Shown piece by piece: positions 31,851 through 43,252 of a stretch of DNA of 64,000 nt (within the stretch, counting starts at the first letter, position 1; each line of letters starts with the position of its first letter). A program made the translations under genes and the position numbers. Under the pieces are notes generated by a model that worked only from the letters and a program-made list of their open reading frames with translations, searched no databases and was not told the DNA's origin. The stretch is from Apoderus coryli (taxonomy: Eukaryota > Arthropoda > Insecta > Coleoptera > Attelabidae), in assembly GCA_911728435.2 (NCBI GenBank), contig OU452202.1, positions 5,497,135 to 5,561,134 of the forward strand, in the 5' to 3' direction.

Positions 31851-33235
31851 GAAAGCAAATTTCCATACCACTCATGAAGTATTGCTAATGGCGCGTTACC
31901 TTTTTTTTAGTGGGTGGTTCGCCAGTAGCCCTATTTCCCACAACTTAACAAACAAAAACAGTGTACCTTCCAATACTAACAAATTAATATCTAATCATGA
32001 ATAAAAACAATAAATAATAACAGCTGAAAAATAAATTCGCTCATCTCTACTCTCTCTATTATTGAGTTCTTGCTTTCATCCATAACTGTTGAGGTGTCCT
32101 TATAAAGGCAATGCTATTTGTGAAAATATTCGAAAAATCCTGAAAACGGTACATACACAAAAAATAAAATAAAAAAGTCCTACTACTGGTTAATGTCTTA
32201 TAATTACAAATTTACAACTATCAAGTCACAAATGCAAAAAGGCTGTATTATATCCCTATTTTCTGCAACAGAGACATGTGTACCTACTTGTCAATAATAT
32301 TAAAATAAATTAGTATTTATTAGTTCGCGGTAATAATAATGATAATAATAATATTTATTTCCAAATACAAATCAAAATACACATATAATATCAGAATGAG
32401 TGGAAACAAACATTATATATTTTAGTTCTGAATTAGCGGACTTTTTCTACCAAAAATAAAACGATTCCTCATTCAGCCGGCTATATAATACCTGTATTAA
32501 GTCTGCGATTTTCTGACAAATAGTTTTATGGAAGACGATAACACTCATTTTAAAAGAACAACCTATGAAAGAATCCAAAAGAAAGTCGTGAAATAATAAA
32601 ATGGACATAATACCTTCTTATTGGCGACAACTAAGTTATTCTTTCTCCTTTAACGGCGGATTGTCCGCAACGAACAAAACGCAAGGATAACCGAAGTTTT
32701 ATTTTATATTTTGTGCCTCAACTTTCGTTTAATTGAAATCAGTTATGTAAGAAATATTTGTTTATTTAGTATTTGGAAGCCTCCCAAATAGAAAGCTACG
32801 AAAAATTTTCTGCGGAAATAGATCATTTTCATTTTTCCGACTTAGAATTGCTGACTTTTTGCGGAAATATAACATTTTTATTTAATGATAAAATATTGTA
32901 AAATGTAGAATGATTCCAATTCTACCCCGTAAACATGCGCTAGGGTTGCGGATCTTTCAGAAAAGTATCTATTCCTGGATCGATCTAGATCGAAAGCAAA
33001 AGAACGATCGCGATTAAATCGGACTTAATATTAATACGCTCGATCGAAAAAATTAACAAAAACCAACTACAAATTTAATCAACGCACAATATAAAAATAC
33101 AAAACAAATGCACACCAAATAATTTTTCTTAAAATGGCCTAAACTTAATTGTAATATAATTATAATTGTTAATTTGTTAATCATGTCATACGATACCATA
33201 GAAATACCACGGTAGATACAACAATATAGTAGTAT
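31851..33235. other. intergenic; non-LTR 3' tail near 32330
   Basis: At 32330-32360 an (AAT/GAT)n tract next to ATTTATTTCCAAATAC looks like the 3' simple-repeat tail of a minus-strand non-LTR element. The body is not recognisable. Near 32790-32930, TCTGCGGAAAT-containing sequence resembles (inverted) sequence near 40100-40250, suggesting an old repeat family. No gene is seen. Confidence 0.4.
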
Positions 33236-33780
33236 ATGTTCGATGGAAATACGATACAGCTTCTCACATTATTATTAATTTTCTCCATATTTGTTAATGA
33301 TATGGGGTTGAATTTGACTAGCAAATTCTTGTTATTTGCAGATGATTTTAAGTTGTATCGGGTAATACGTCATGAATCTGACTGTCTGCAATTACAGGAA
33401 GACTTAGCGGAACTGCAGAATTGGTGTCTGATCAACAAATTGCCTCTTAACAAGTGCAGAGTGATGACTTTTTCTAAGCGACAGTTCCCTGGTCGTTTTG
33501 AATATATCCTCGCGGGTGCTGCTCTGGAATTGGCACACGAAACTAGGGATCTTGGTGTATTGGTTCACAGTAGGCTATCTTTTGATCAGCACATAGAGGA
33601 ATTAACACAGAGTGCACTTCGTTCTTTGGATTTTCTCCTTAGAACCACATCTAAATTTCGGAACATCAATTGTCTAAAGGCACTGTATTTCTCTTTGGTT
33701 AGATCTAAGTTAGAATATGCCTCGATTATATGGTCACCAATTTATCAGGTCCACGCGAATAGAATCGAACGTGTCCAAAG
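33236..33780 (+). pseudogene. non-LTR reverse transcriptase, 5' piece, split by the Gypsy insertion
   Basis: Reads FVNDMGLNLTSKFLLFADDF (catalytic FADD), LAELQNWCLINKLPLN, TRDLGVLVHSRLSFDQHIE, ALRSLDFLLRTTSKF and [19 protein letters not shown]. These are the RT palm to thumb of a CR1/Jockey-like element. It is 5'-truncated near 33236. The frame is cut at 33780 by the LTR element and resumes at 38514, after one copy of the CAAAG duplication. Confidence 0.8.
33776..33780. repeat. target-site duplication CAAAG, left
   Basis: Left copy of the 5-bp duplication; the right copy is at 38509-38513. Confidence 0.85.
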
Positions 33781-34076
33781 TTTAATATTATGTATGTAGA
33801 TAAAGAAAAGACCGAGAGGGTTCTTGATATAAAGAAAGTATATTAATAAGTTATAAGGCATAAACGACATAAACTTTTTTGATTATTATATTTAGCATGT
33901 AGCCTGAATTATACAACTATTCGAACTACTTACGTTGACTAACCTAACTAACTGTCAATCCAATATACAACCATAGATGTGTGTAGAGACACTCACATAG
34001 AGATGTGTATAGAGAGACACTCATCTAAGGTTGCCATATTCTAGCCAAACCTGCATGTATTAAACCATACATAACA
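33781..34076 (-). repeat. 3' LTR of the Gypsy element
   Basis: A 296-bp direct repeat of 38213-38508. It is preceded on the minus strand by the polypurine tract. Confidence 0.92.
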
Positions 34077-34115
34077 CTCCCCCCTTACTAAAACAAAGAA
34101 GTTTAACTAGTATGT

Positions 34116-37100
34116 TTATAAATCTAAACGCTGTGGTACTTTGCGATTTCTAGTGCTACGTCGCACGGCAACACTTTCATTTGAATTATCTGAGATATTC
34201 GTAGTCTCTTGCTGAAGGCATGATTCTTTATTAGTTATATCACATGCTGGCTTTAGCAATAACTCATTTGTAACATTATCTTTAACATTAACGTTAATTG
34301 GTTCACCAACAATTTCTGGTTTCCAATTATTCAACTCTGGATTATCAAATTTAAAACTTTCACAATCTAGCGATACATTTTCAATTTTTCTTAAGCTATT
34401 TACATGTTTATACATTATCTTTTCGTCCACTTTAACAAGATAAGTAACCGCACTAACACATTTTATTATTGAACCTTCTAACCACTTTTCACTTGAATAC
34501 GGTCCCAATTTCCCCACTAGCACTTTCTCACCTACTACGAAAATATTAGGCCGTACATAATCAAATGTCTTACTAAAAGCTATTTTTCCACCTGGTTTAG
34601 GCTTTAATAGGTCCATACGAGTTTTAGGTTTAATCTTAAATACCATTTCGTTTGGACTTATACCAGTACTAGAACAAGGTGTACTTCTATAACTAAATAA
34701 AAAGTTAACAATCTGCTGTTCAACTGTTAATGTTGTTTTTTGTAAAAGATACTTTTCCAAAGCGTTTTTTACTGTTTGAACGTGACGTTCTGCACAACCA
34801 TTTGATTGTGGATGATATGGTGGACTTTTTAAACAGTTTATTCCATTTACTTGACAAAAACGAACAAAATCATTTGAGTTGAACGGCGGACCGTTATCAG
34901 AAACTATAGTATCAGGTAATCCTATAACTGAAAATGTACATTTTAATTTTTCAATTGTATGTTCTACATCAGTACTTTTTTTCATAACATGAATATCAAT
35001 CCAACGAGATTTACTATCTACAATTAACAGAAAGGTAACTTTATTTTTATGAAAGAAATCAATATGTACCCTCTGAAAAACATTATCTGTTTTAGGCCAG
35101 GATATTAATGACTTCTCGTGATTATTTTGTGACAACATACAAACTTTACAATTAGTTATTAACGACTCAATATCCTGTTGCATGCCTGGCCACCAAACTA
35201 TTGATCTAGCAATCATCTTTGACCTGACTATTCCAACATGATCTTCGTGTAATAACTTTAAAACTTCATTGCGTAAAACTCGCGGTATAACTACTCTATT
35301 ACCTATCAATAAACAATTATTTTCTACAGATAATTCATTTCTCTTTAAGAAATAAGGTTTAAGTTCAGGATCATTAACTTTATTTGACCAACCTGTTTTA
35401 ACAAAATCAATAACCTTCAATAAGATTATATCCTTTTTAGAAACTGAAGAAATTTCTTCATAAGTTAATGGTAATTCATCTGTAATACTAAATGAATTAA
35501 TAGAACTGTCAATTTCTGTTGTATCACTTAAAGGTAATCTAGATAACATATCTGCTTCGAACATTTTATTACCTTTCCTATATTCTATTTTATACTTATA
35601 GGCTGATAAAATTACACTCCATCTTACTATTCTAGATGCTGACATTACTGAAATGTTACGTTCTGGGTTAAAAATGACCTTCAATGGTTCATGATCTGAG
35701 ATTAAAATAAAAGATCTACCATAAATATATTTGTGGAAACGCTTAACAGAAAAAATTATAGCTAAAGCTTCGCGTTCTAACTGGGAATAGTTTTGTTCTG
35801 CCTTAGTAAGCGTTCCTGATACAAAACATATGGGTTTTTCTGTTCCATCAGATTCCCTGTGGCTTAAAACACCTCCAACACCATATGCACTCGCATCACA
35901 CGATACAATAAGCGTTTTGTTCGGATCATAATGAGTTAAAACTTTATTATTACAAATTAACTCTTTGCTTAACGCAAATGCTTCCTTACATTTATTGTCA
36001 AAATTAAAATCTCTACTTTTTTCTAATAAATCATATAGCGGATGCAATCTTGAAGACAACATAGGAATAAATTTGCTATAGTAATTTAGTAAGCCCAAAT
36101 AAGACCTTAACTGTGTTAAATTTTCTGGTACCGGTGCTTCCTTTATAGCTCTTAATTTTTCCTCTGTAGGATGAATTCCGTCTTTGTCTATCTTATGACC
36201 CAAATATTCCACTTCGCTTTTAAAAAATTTACATTTTTCTAAATTTACTTTTACATTATATTCCTGTAATTTACTAAGAACTACATTTACTAGCTTATTA
36301 GCATGATCAAAATCGGTACCGGCAATTAGAATATCGTCTAAATAACAAAATACTCCATCAATATTACCTAGGATTTGATCCATAACTGACTGAAATATTG
36401 CAGGTGCACAGGAGATTCCATACGTTAATCTTGTGTACCTAAACATACCTATGTGTGTATTAATAGTCAGATATTTCTGAAAATCTGAATGCACTTTAAG
36501 TTGCTGATACGCCCCTGTTAAATCTAGCACACAAAATACATAACCACCGGATAAACCCGCAAATATATCCTCTGGGGTAGGTAACGGATACTGATCCACA
36601 TTTAATACTTTGTTGATCGTAACCTTAAAGTCAACACAGACTCGAACATCGTCACCCCCTTTCTTTGGTACTACTACAATAGGTGAAGCCCATTCACTAA
36701 AATCAACCCGTTTTAGAATACCGACTTGAACCATTTGATCTATCTTCTTTTCTACTTTCGGTTTTAATGCATACGGCATAGTATATGCTTTTTTTACAAC
36801 TGGAACAGCATTTTCCTGTACATTAAACTGAATTTCAAACTTTTTAATTGTACTACATAAATCATTATCAAATACCGATTTATATTGAAGTTTTAATGCA
36901 TTAAGGATATGATTAGATTCCTTAGACACATTACTATGAATGCTACCAACTGAAAATCCTTGTTGCCAGTTTGGAAACAGAACATTGAGCCAATTTCGAC
37001 CTAAAAGTGGCACAAAATCTTTACTAGAATCAATTACTGTTAATGGTAATTTACTAGACTTATTTTTAAATTTCACATTAACGAAACATTCACCTAAAGC

Positions 37101-38102
37101 TTTAATATCCTGCCCTGAAATAACATTCAATTTATAGCTCACTGGATTTAGTTCTAACTTACTATCTACTTCCTTAAAACTATTTACAGAAATAATCGAC
37201 TTACAAGCTCCAGTATCCACTTCAAATTTCACTACCTTACCGTTCACATATAGTGGAATGTTGTGTGGAATAGACCCGCTCACTTTCACATTGTGTAGGG
37301 ACAGCAAGTCACTATTTACCTCCTCGCATGTAATTTCTGATTCGATAGCTCCTACGTTTGAAGATTTTACAGGACAGAGTTGCTTAATGTGACCCAACTT
37401 CGAACATTTGAAGCACTTCCATTTCACGGCTGGACAGTTGTCTTTTGGATGGATACGCCCACATTTGGAACATCCTTTACCTGGTACCCCTTTACTTGGT
37501 ACTGTGATGTTAGGTTTGTTTCCATACTTGTTACACTTACTATTATTTTTCACATAATTTACGCGTGTGACCGTATTATCCGTTAAACTCTTAACTTGTC
37601 TTTGTGCAATTTCTGCTGCTTGAGCTACTTGACATGCACTACCAAACGTTAATTGAACCTCGGACAGAAGTTTCTTCTGAATACCTTCCGACTTGATACC
37701 ACATACGAATCTATCACGCAGCGCATCTTCTAAGAACTGACCAAAATTGCAGCTACTCGCCAACTTGCGTAGTTCAACAATATACTCAGCAATAGATTGT
37801 TCCGGTTTCTGGCTACATCGGTTAAATACAAATCGTTCATATATCTCTGACACTGGCGGAGAATAATGCTTTAACAACTTTTGTTTAATTTCTTCATAGG
37901 TAAACTCACTTGGCTTTCGTGGAGCAACCAGATTCTTAAGTACTTGATATACCTCGGTGCCTACCAACGTAATGAATAATGATACCTTCATTTCGCTTTC
38001 CACCACGTTTACTTTGAATAGGTGCTCAAATCGTTCGATATACGTATCGAATTCTACCCCTTCCGCACTTTTAAAAGGTTCGATTGTACCGATTAAAGCC
38101 AT
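34116..38102 (-). CDS. Ty3/Gypsy gag-pol polyprotein, 1328 aa
   Basis: One uninterrupted frame. The gag-like N-terminus covers about residues 1-205. Two zinc knuckles lie at 211-243 (CSKCGRIHPKDNC, and CFKCSKLGHIKQLC of C-x2-C-x4-H-x4-C form). The aspartic protease has DTGA at 296-299. Reverse transcriptase spans about 440-620 with catalytic YLDD at 587-590. RNase H has VSCDASAYGVGG near 733-743. Integrase has a His/Cys zinc region (H952, H955, C985, C988) and the triad D1015, D1069, E1105 with 35-residue D-E spacing. PR-RT-RH-IN order defines Ty3/Gypsy. The gag and pol style is of the group often labelled K02A2.6-like, possibly the Mag lineage; that placement is tentative. Gag and pol fused in one frame means no frameshift is needed. 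All catalytic residues are present, so it may be active. Confidence 0.92.
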   Translation of the reverse strand: MALIGTIEPFKSAEGVEFDTYIERFEHLFKVNVVESEMKVSLFITLVGTEVYQVLKNLVAPRKPSEFTYEEIKQKLLKHYSPPVSEIYERFVFNRCSQKPEQSIAEYIVELRKLASSCNFGQFLEDALRDRFVCGIKSEGIQKKLLSEVQLTFGSACQVAQAAEIAQRQVKSLTDNTVTRVNYVKNNSKCNKYGNKPNITVPSKGVPGKGCSKCGRIHPKDNCPAVKWKCFKCSKLGHIKQLCPVKSSNVGAIESEITCEEVNSDLLSLHNVKVSGSIPHNIPLYVNGKVVKFEVDTGACKSIISVNSFKEVDSKLELNPVSYKLNVISGQDIKALGECFVNVKFKNKSSKLPLTVIDSSKDFVPLLGRNWLNVLFPNWQQGFSVGSIHSNVSKESNHILNALKLQYKSVFDNDLCSTIKKFEIQFNVQENAVPVVKKAYTMPYALKPKVEKKIDQMVQVGILKRVDFSEWASPIVVVPKKGGDDVRVCVDFKVTINKVLNVDQYPLPTPEDIFAGLSGGYVFCVLDLTGAYQQLKVHSDFQKYLTINTHIGMFRYTRLTYGISCAPAIFQSVMDQILGNIDGVFCYLDDILIAGTDFDHANKLVNVVLSKLQEYNVKVNLEKCKFFKSEVEYLGHKIDKDGIHPTEEKLRAIKEAPVPENLTQLRSYLGLLNYYSKFIPMLSSRLHPLYDLLEKSRDFNFDNKCKEAFALSKELICNNKVLTHYDPNKTLIVSCDASAYGVGGVLSHRESDGTEKPICFVSGTLTKAEQNYSQLEREALAIIFSVKRFHKYIYGRSFILISDHEPLKVIFNPERNISVMSASRIVRWSVILSAYKYKIEYRKGNKMFEADMLSRLPLSDTTEIDSSINSFSITDELPLTYEEISSVSKKDIILLKVIDFVKTGWSNKVNDPELKPYFLKRNELSVENNCLLIGNRVVIPRVLRNEVLKLLHEDHVGIVRSKMIARSIVWWPGMQQDIESLITNCKVCMLSQNNHEKSLISWPKTDNVFQRVHIDFFHKNKVTFLLIVDSKSRWIDIHVMKKSTDVEHTIEKLKCTFSVIGLPDTIVSDNGPPFNSNDFVRFCQVNGINCLKSPPYHPQSNGCAERHVQTVKNALEKYLLQKTTLTVEQQIVNFLFSYRSTPCSSTGISPNEMVFKIKPKTRMDLLKPKPGGKIAFSKTFDYVRPNIFVVGEKVLVGKLGPYSSEKWLEGSIIKCVSAVTYLVKVDEKIMYKHVNSLRKIENVSLDCESFKFDNPELNNWKPEIVGEPINVNVKDNVTNELLLKPACDITNKESCLQQETTNISDNSNESVAVRRSTRNRKVPQRLDL

Positions 38103-38212
38103 TATTACTTGAATTTAACTATTTAACCAAAATTAAGAACGACTTTCACGCGTGTTATACCTCATAACCTCAATTAAAATTTTTACTTTAATTATCACCG
38201 TTACGTCGCCAA

Positions 38213-38508
38213 TTTAATATTATGTATGTAGATAAAGAAAAGACCGAGAGGGTTCTTGATATAAAGAAAGTATATTAATAAGTTATAAGGCATAAACGAC
38301 ATAAACTTTTTTGATTATTATATTTAGCATGTAGCCTGAATTATACAACTATTCGAACTACTTACGTTGACTAACCTAACTAACTGTCAATCCAATATAC
38401 AACCATAGATGTGTGTAGAGACACTCACATAGAGATGTGTATAGAGAGACACTCATCTAAGGTTGCCATATTCTAGCCAAACCTGCATGTATTAAACCAT
38501 ACATAACA
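38213..38508 (-). repeat. 5' LTR of the Gypsy element
   Basis: The promoter-bearing copy in the sense of the element. It is followed on the minus strand by the candidate primer-binding site at about 38198-38212. Confidence 0.92.
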
Positions 38509-39095
38509 CAAAGAAAATTCTTAAAATATCTATTTTTCAAGGATCGGGGCTAATTTCCGGTACGGGGGTATGATCATACTATATTGTTACAGAATTATGA
38601 ATTCCAATCACTCTCACAGCGTAGGACATTCGCGTATCAGTTGTTTATCTTCAAAATAATCAATTCTTTTATTGAGTCCTCTGAGCCAGGTAAATTTCCG
38701 TGTCCCCCCATACAACTCGCGCCTCATTAACATATTTAATGTTCGACATCACAGAACAAATTATGAGACTAGAGCTCCAGTGTCAAGAGCTTGCACATTG
38801 ACCAACAAATACAACTTCCATAGGGAACTAGATTTTTTCAGTAATAATGTTCCTCAGTTTGTGGCTAACCTGCATAGATGTATGGCCAATCTAAATAGCA
38901 TATGTTGTGTATGTTGATCCTAATTTATTGAAGGATGGGCATTCTGGTGTTCGAATAGGTTTAGTTTTAGTTAGTAGTGTAATTTATTGTATAAGTGCCT
39001 AGTAATTTGAATTAGTATTATTTGGTATCATCTGTTAATTGTCTTGTAATTGGGCGTAAGCCGGTTAGGCAATAAAGGATTATGATTATTATTTC
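38509..39095 (+). pseudogene. non-LTR element, 3' piece after the Gypsy insertion
   Basis: Begins with the right copy of the CAAAG duplication (38509-38513), then continues the interrupted RT tail (KFLKYLFFK-like). Further on come FRVPPYNSRLINIFNVRHHR, TNYETRAPVSRACTLTNKYN and RELDFFSNNVPQF, in broken frames. The element ends with GGTTAGGCAATAAAGGATTA and an ATT-rich tail at about 39063-39094. Confidence 0.7.
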
Positions 39096-39827
39096 TCCGG
39101 AACAGGGAATTCCCCGAATAATTGTTGTATATTGTGGCGCAATTGCGATGTTGTCGGTACCGTATATTATTTTTTGTATTTGATAATTTAATAGTATTGC
39201 CATTTGTTTAGTTTTGCTTATTATTTTGTTAATATTATACTCAAATAACACCATCTGATTTTGCCTGTCTATAACGATAAAGTAAAGGCAATAGACAAAA
39301 CATATTTTTGTTTTATTTTCTATATAAGTCACCGCCGCCGTACACGTGTGGCGGAAAAGCTCTTTGTTTTGTACCGCCAAAAGCAAGCAGTGTAGCTATT
39401 GGTTTCATTTTATTATACTTATTTTTTATTTTGAATATTCACTTTTGCAAAGAACGGATGTAAAAGCAGAAAAAGTTACATTAACAATTTTTCTTAGTCT
39501 TTTAGTCACTTCATTTCAATTTAATCAATTTGTGTTTGTACCAATTAGAATTGTACAAACTACCTATTGTGTGATTTGTAATTACATAATTAATGAATTT
39601 GTTTTAACCACAGAAGTTAAATTTAAACTGTTAAGTTGTTTAATAAACCCATATTAAAATCAATTTCGTGTAATTTATTGTTATGGTCCTTCGAGAGGTA
39701 AATCGGAATTTTTACGGCGGATTGCCAATGGAAACTATCTTAATGTATAGTGTTGAAACTACACACCATTGTTTATAAAGACAGTGAGTATTGCGGTTTT
39801 GGCCTGCGCCAGGTAGTTGGTAATTGT
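39096..39827. other. intergenic, nothing recognised
   Basis: AT-rich. The ORFs at 39018-39386 and 39346-39657 have no domain signature. Confidence 0.45.
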
Positions 39828-39905
39828 ATGCATGTGGTCGAGGCTCAGTGGTAAGATACGTGCATTTTGAGTGGAAATTCGTGAGTTCAAGTCCCCGCTT
39901 AGGTA
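39828..39905 (+). repeat. tRNA-like sequence (SINE head)
   Basis: GGCTCAGTGGTAAGATACG resembles a Pol III A box (TRGCNNAGYNGG) and GAGTTCAAGTCCCCGC resembles a B box (GGTTCRANYCC). Spacing is as in a tRNA. The acceptor stem and anticodon arm do not pair convincingly, so it is more likely a tRNA-derived repeat than a gene. Confidence 0.5.
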
Positions 39906-42900
39906 TAGTTGGGTAGTTTCGGACGTTATTATTATTAATGTATTGTCACCAGATATTAAATCTTTGACGAAAACATAATATGGAAACAACCTGACAACGG
40001 TCAAAGCAAAGATTATTAATCATTGGTCAAAGCATTCTCATTGCGCCGGCGCAAAGACTCGCATCGATTTCAGTTGTACTATTATATAGTTGACATTATT
40101 TTATCAACAAATGAAAATGACGTATTTCCGCAGAAAGTTTTTGGCATGGTTATGTTTAGAAAAGTGTCTAGAATGTAAAGCAGAAACATATTTTTATGTA
40201 ACTGGTTTCAGTTATTCATCAAAATGAAGCATTTCCGCCGAAAAATTTTTTGCGATTTTGTGTTTGCTGTGAAAAATATTTTTATAAAAGTGGTTTAATT
40301 ACTTAGACCCTATTGCTTTCTAAATTATTCATCATTCTATAATGTAATTAAAAATATTTTAAACTTTCCATTTAAATATTGTAGAATAAAATAATTCTAA
40401 AAACTCACTATTGTTTAAATTGTTTAAAACTTGAATATGGTAGCATCTAGCTCCTCCTGCTACATCCGGACGTTGTAACAGAAACTAAGGAACTCGGTAT
40501 CGGTCAACAAATTAAAACAAAGTATTATCATAATAGTTATTATAATAATTGTTTACTCACAATACACAGTATTTTTATTCTATATACAAAATTTACACAT
40601 TATATAGACATCACAATGTTCCCTAGATTATCATCTTTTTTGTAATGCTGGCTAAATTATACTTACAGCTAAAAATACACTGTACAGAACATCTTAACGA
40701 AAAAAAAATTAAAAATCTGATTTATCGAAACTAAAACTATATTCACATATTATATTACAAGATTAATTAAAAAAATGATTGATTTCCTTTTATATACTTA
40801 TATGCTACAATATATATATATTATGACCTATTTATTTAATATTTATAATAGTCATATTTTCTTTTTATTTTAAACTACAGACTGGGTAACGTTTAAATTT
40901 AAATAATTTACAGCCGCAAACTTCACAGGTTACAACTGATATTTCACGTTTCCATACTTTATATTGTAAAACAAATCAAAAATTAAAAAAAAAACTATAT
41001 AACAATAAAACGGATATAAAGTATGAACACATGTATATTTATGTAAACTATAATTTCCAAACAATATTAAAATAACTAAGAACATTTTGAATAAAGATTA
41101 TTCAAATGTGTAGATTATAGACAACAAATTAAATTTGGCGTTCTTATTTAACAATCTATGAGACGGAAAATTCGTCGGTATTTAACATTGCTCAAAAATG
41201 TATTTATTTTTTGTTGTATTTCTTGAACCTTGTTGCAATTTTTAATATAGATATATTCTTGGGATATAAAGTTTTTTTTATATTCAATGTTTTTTTATTG
41301 AAATATTTTTTTATTTCACGCCATGTACCAAATTTCGGAATTTATGGCTTTTCTCAGGTACATTTTATCATTATCATTAAAAGACATTTCGTAAGAAAAT
41401 GTACCTGAGGAAGTAAATAATGCCGAAACGTTATGCATGACGTGAAATTAAAAAAAAATCTTATTTGCTTCTAATAATTAAATATTAATTAAAACCAACG
41501 GGCGAAAGCGTGGAATATTTATGATGCACGTGTAATTAAATAAATTTCATACGGGCGGTATCAAAAATCGCCTAAATAGATCATATTCACAAAAAAAACA
41601 GGAGAAACGGCTTCCTCTAGAATTATATCACTATGTTGAAACATATTTGAATATTACTTAAGAGTTAAACAATAATTGACAGAATATATTTTGACTGTAT
41701 TATGTGTGTGTAGTTTTAATTTTATATCTATGAAGTTGTTGTACGGCGCGTCAACGTACGAAGCATGCCTATTGCAGACCCTCTCAGTAACTCATTTACA
41801 TATCGTCGACACTCAACATACTGGCTGCTTATGGTTTATATAAACATCCTGGTTACGTATACGTTTGCTACGCAATGATCGTTTAGTAATATATACTTAG
41901 ATTTAGTCATAATGGCATTGTGTATCGAAACAATTATAAGAAATAAAAGAAGGCTTTACTAAAATAATAAATGAGTTAAAGTTTTAACATTACACCGCGG
42001 ATTTAAACTTGAGTAGAAATGAATAAAGTTAAATCATCCACACGGCTCACACTATTATGAATCTTAAATACATTTAAAAATGCATAAGAATGCAGTTTAC
42101 GTATATGGACAAAATAAAGAACTAAAAACACATCACTCTTTTATACTTACCTACTGCAGACCCACACTATTATCTATTAAATTAATTAAACGTAAACATA
42201 GAAATAAGCATTCATATGTTGTTGTTTAAAAATAAACTTTTTATAGTGGTATAATTAAAAAAAAATAATACAATATGTTAACCCACCCAATACAAATTAA
42301 ACTGCATTAATATAGTAAAATGAAAATAATTCTACAAAAACTAAACTCTAATGAACACTTAGAAAATGCGAAAGAAAAGAATGAAATTAAATTATCCTAA
42401 CCAGTAATTACTCAGAGACTGTTAAATAAGAAAAAAATAAAAACAAAAATCTCACAACTAATAGTAATCATCATCCAAATTACTATGATTGTAACGTTGT
42501 TTGGAAAAACTCTAATAATAAATAAATAATTATTAACATAAAGCAATATATATGTATATATATAAAAATAAATTTACAATTGTGTAACCTGAAGTCTCCA
42601 CAAAAAATCTAAATTTAAATCCCAAAAAAAAAAAAACAAAAACATAACTTGTCAAACATCTTTGCAAATATTGCAAGGATATTTGAAAAATAATTATTGT
42701 AGTTAACGAAAATAAAGGATCTTCTAAACAAAGACAAAAAATATATAAAACTGGTTGCATCATGAGATCTCTTATTTAGGTAAATTACTTTTATATAATA
42801 TAATTTCTTTTATTAAACTTACATTTTCAATTATTCATTAATAATAGTAAATAACATTTTTGTCAAGAAATCACAGTAAAACTTTTTTTTTTTTCAAACA

Positions 42901-43252
42901 GTTATTAAGTATGTAGACAAACCCACTATGGGACGTTTTGAGGTTATGAATCAGTATAAATATTTTCTAACATGTTTTAATAATTATGTAACATGCAGCA
43001 TTGTAGACAAAATTAAGACATAGCTTAAAAAAGTTAATAGTTTTAATATTCTGATGTTTACCCAAAATTTTTACATCATTTCCAGTGCTGTAAATGTGTC
43101 CTAATATAACAGTGGTTACTTATCTTTCAATAAGTCATTTTTCTTAATGTTACATTATCGAGAGATTTGTCTAAAATAATGTTAAGTTTAGACTCGTCAA
43201 AATTTAGTTTTCATTGTGTACCGTTGCAGATTACATCAATTAATACACACAA
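39906..43252. other. AT-rich stretch 3' of spen; possible long 3' UTR plus repeats
   Basis: No coding signature. The part nearest 43252 must include the spen 3' UTR, but I cannot place its end: AATAAA-like hexamers on the minus strand are common (for example near 42809). 40080-40300 carries TTTCCGC(A/C)GAAA repeats similar to those near 32800. A foldback repeat lies at 41296-41455. Confidence 0.4.
41296..41455. repeat. short foldback repeat with CTGAGGA...CCGAAA arms
   Basis: Left and right arms are imperfect inverted copies: TTTCACGCCATGTACC ... TTCGGAATTTATGGC ... CTCAGGTACATTTT, against AAAATGTACCTGAGGAAG ... GCCGAAACG ... GACGTGAAA. It is a small palindromic MITE of about 160 bp. Confidence 0.65.

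Larger units (their letters stand above)
33781..38508 (-). mobile_element. complete Ty3/Gypsy LTR retrotransposon, 4728 bp
   Basis: Two 296-bp LTRs (33781-34076 and 38213-38508) appear identical by eye and are flanked by CAAAG duplications. On the minus strand the LTR starts TGTTATGTATGG and ends TAATATTAAA. A polypurine tract (AGTAAGGGGGGAG) abuts the 3' LTR. A candidate primer-binding site (TTGGCGACGTAACGG) follows the 5' LTR. One long open frame encodes gag-pol; there is no env-like ORF. Matching LTRs and an open frame point to a recent insertion. It interrupts a non-LTR RT. Confidence 0.92.

Noticed and set aside
39828..39905. Possible tRNA gene on the plus strand
   Set aside because: Box-like motifs are present but the acceptor and anticodon stems do not pair; treated as a SINE head.
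41400..41450. CTGAGGA...CCGAAACG motif as another hammerhead
   Set aside because: No stem II pairing, and the nucleotide at the cleavage position would be G, which hammerheads do not accept.
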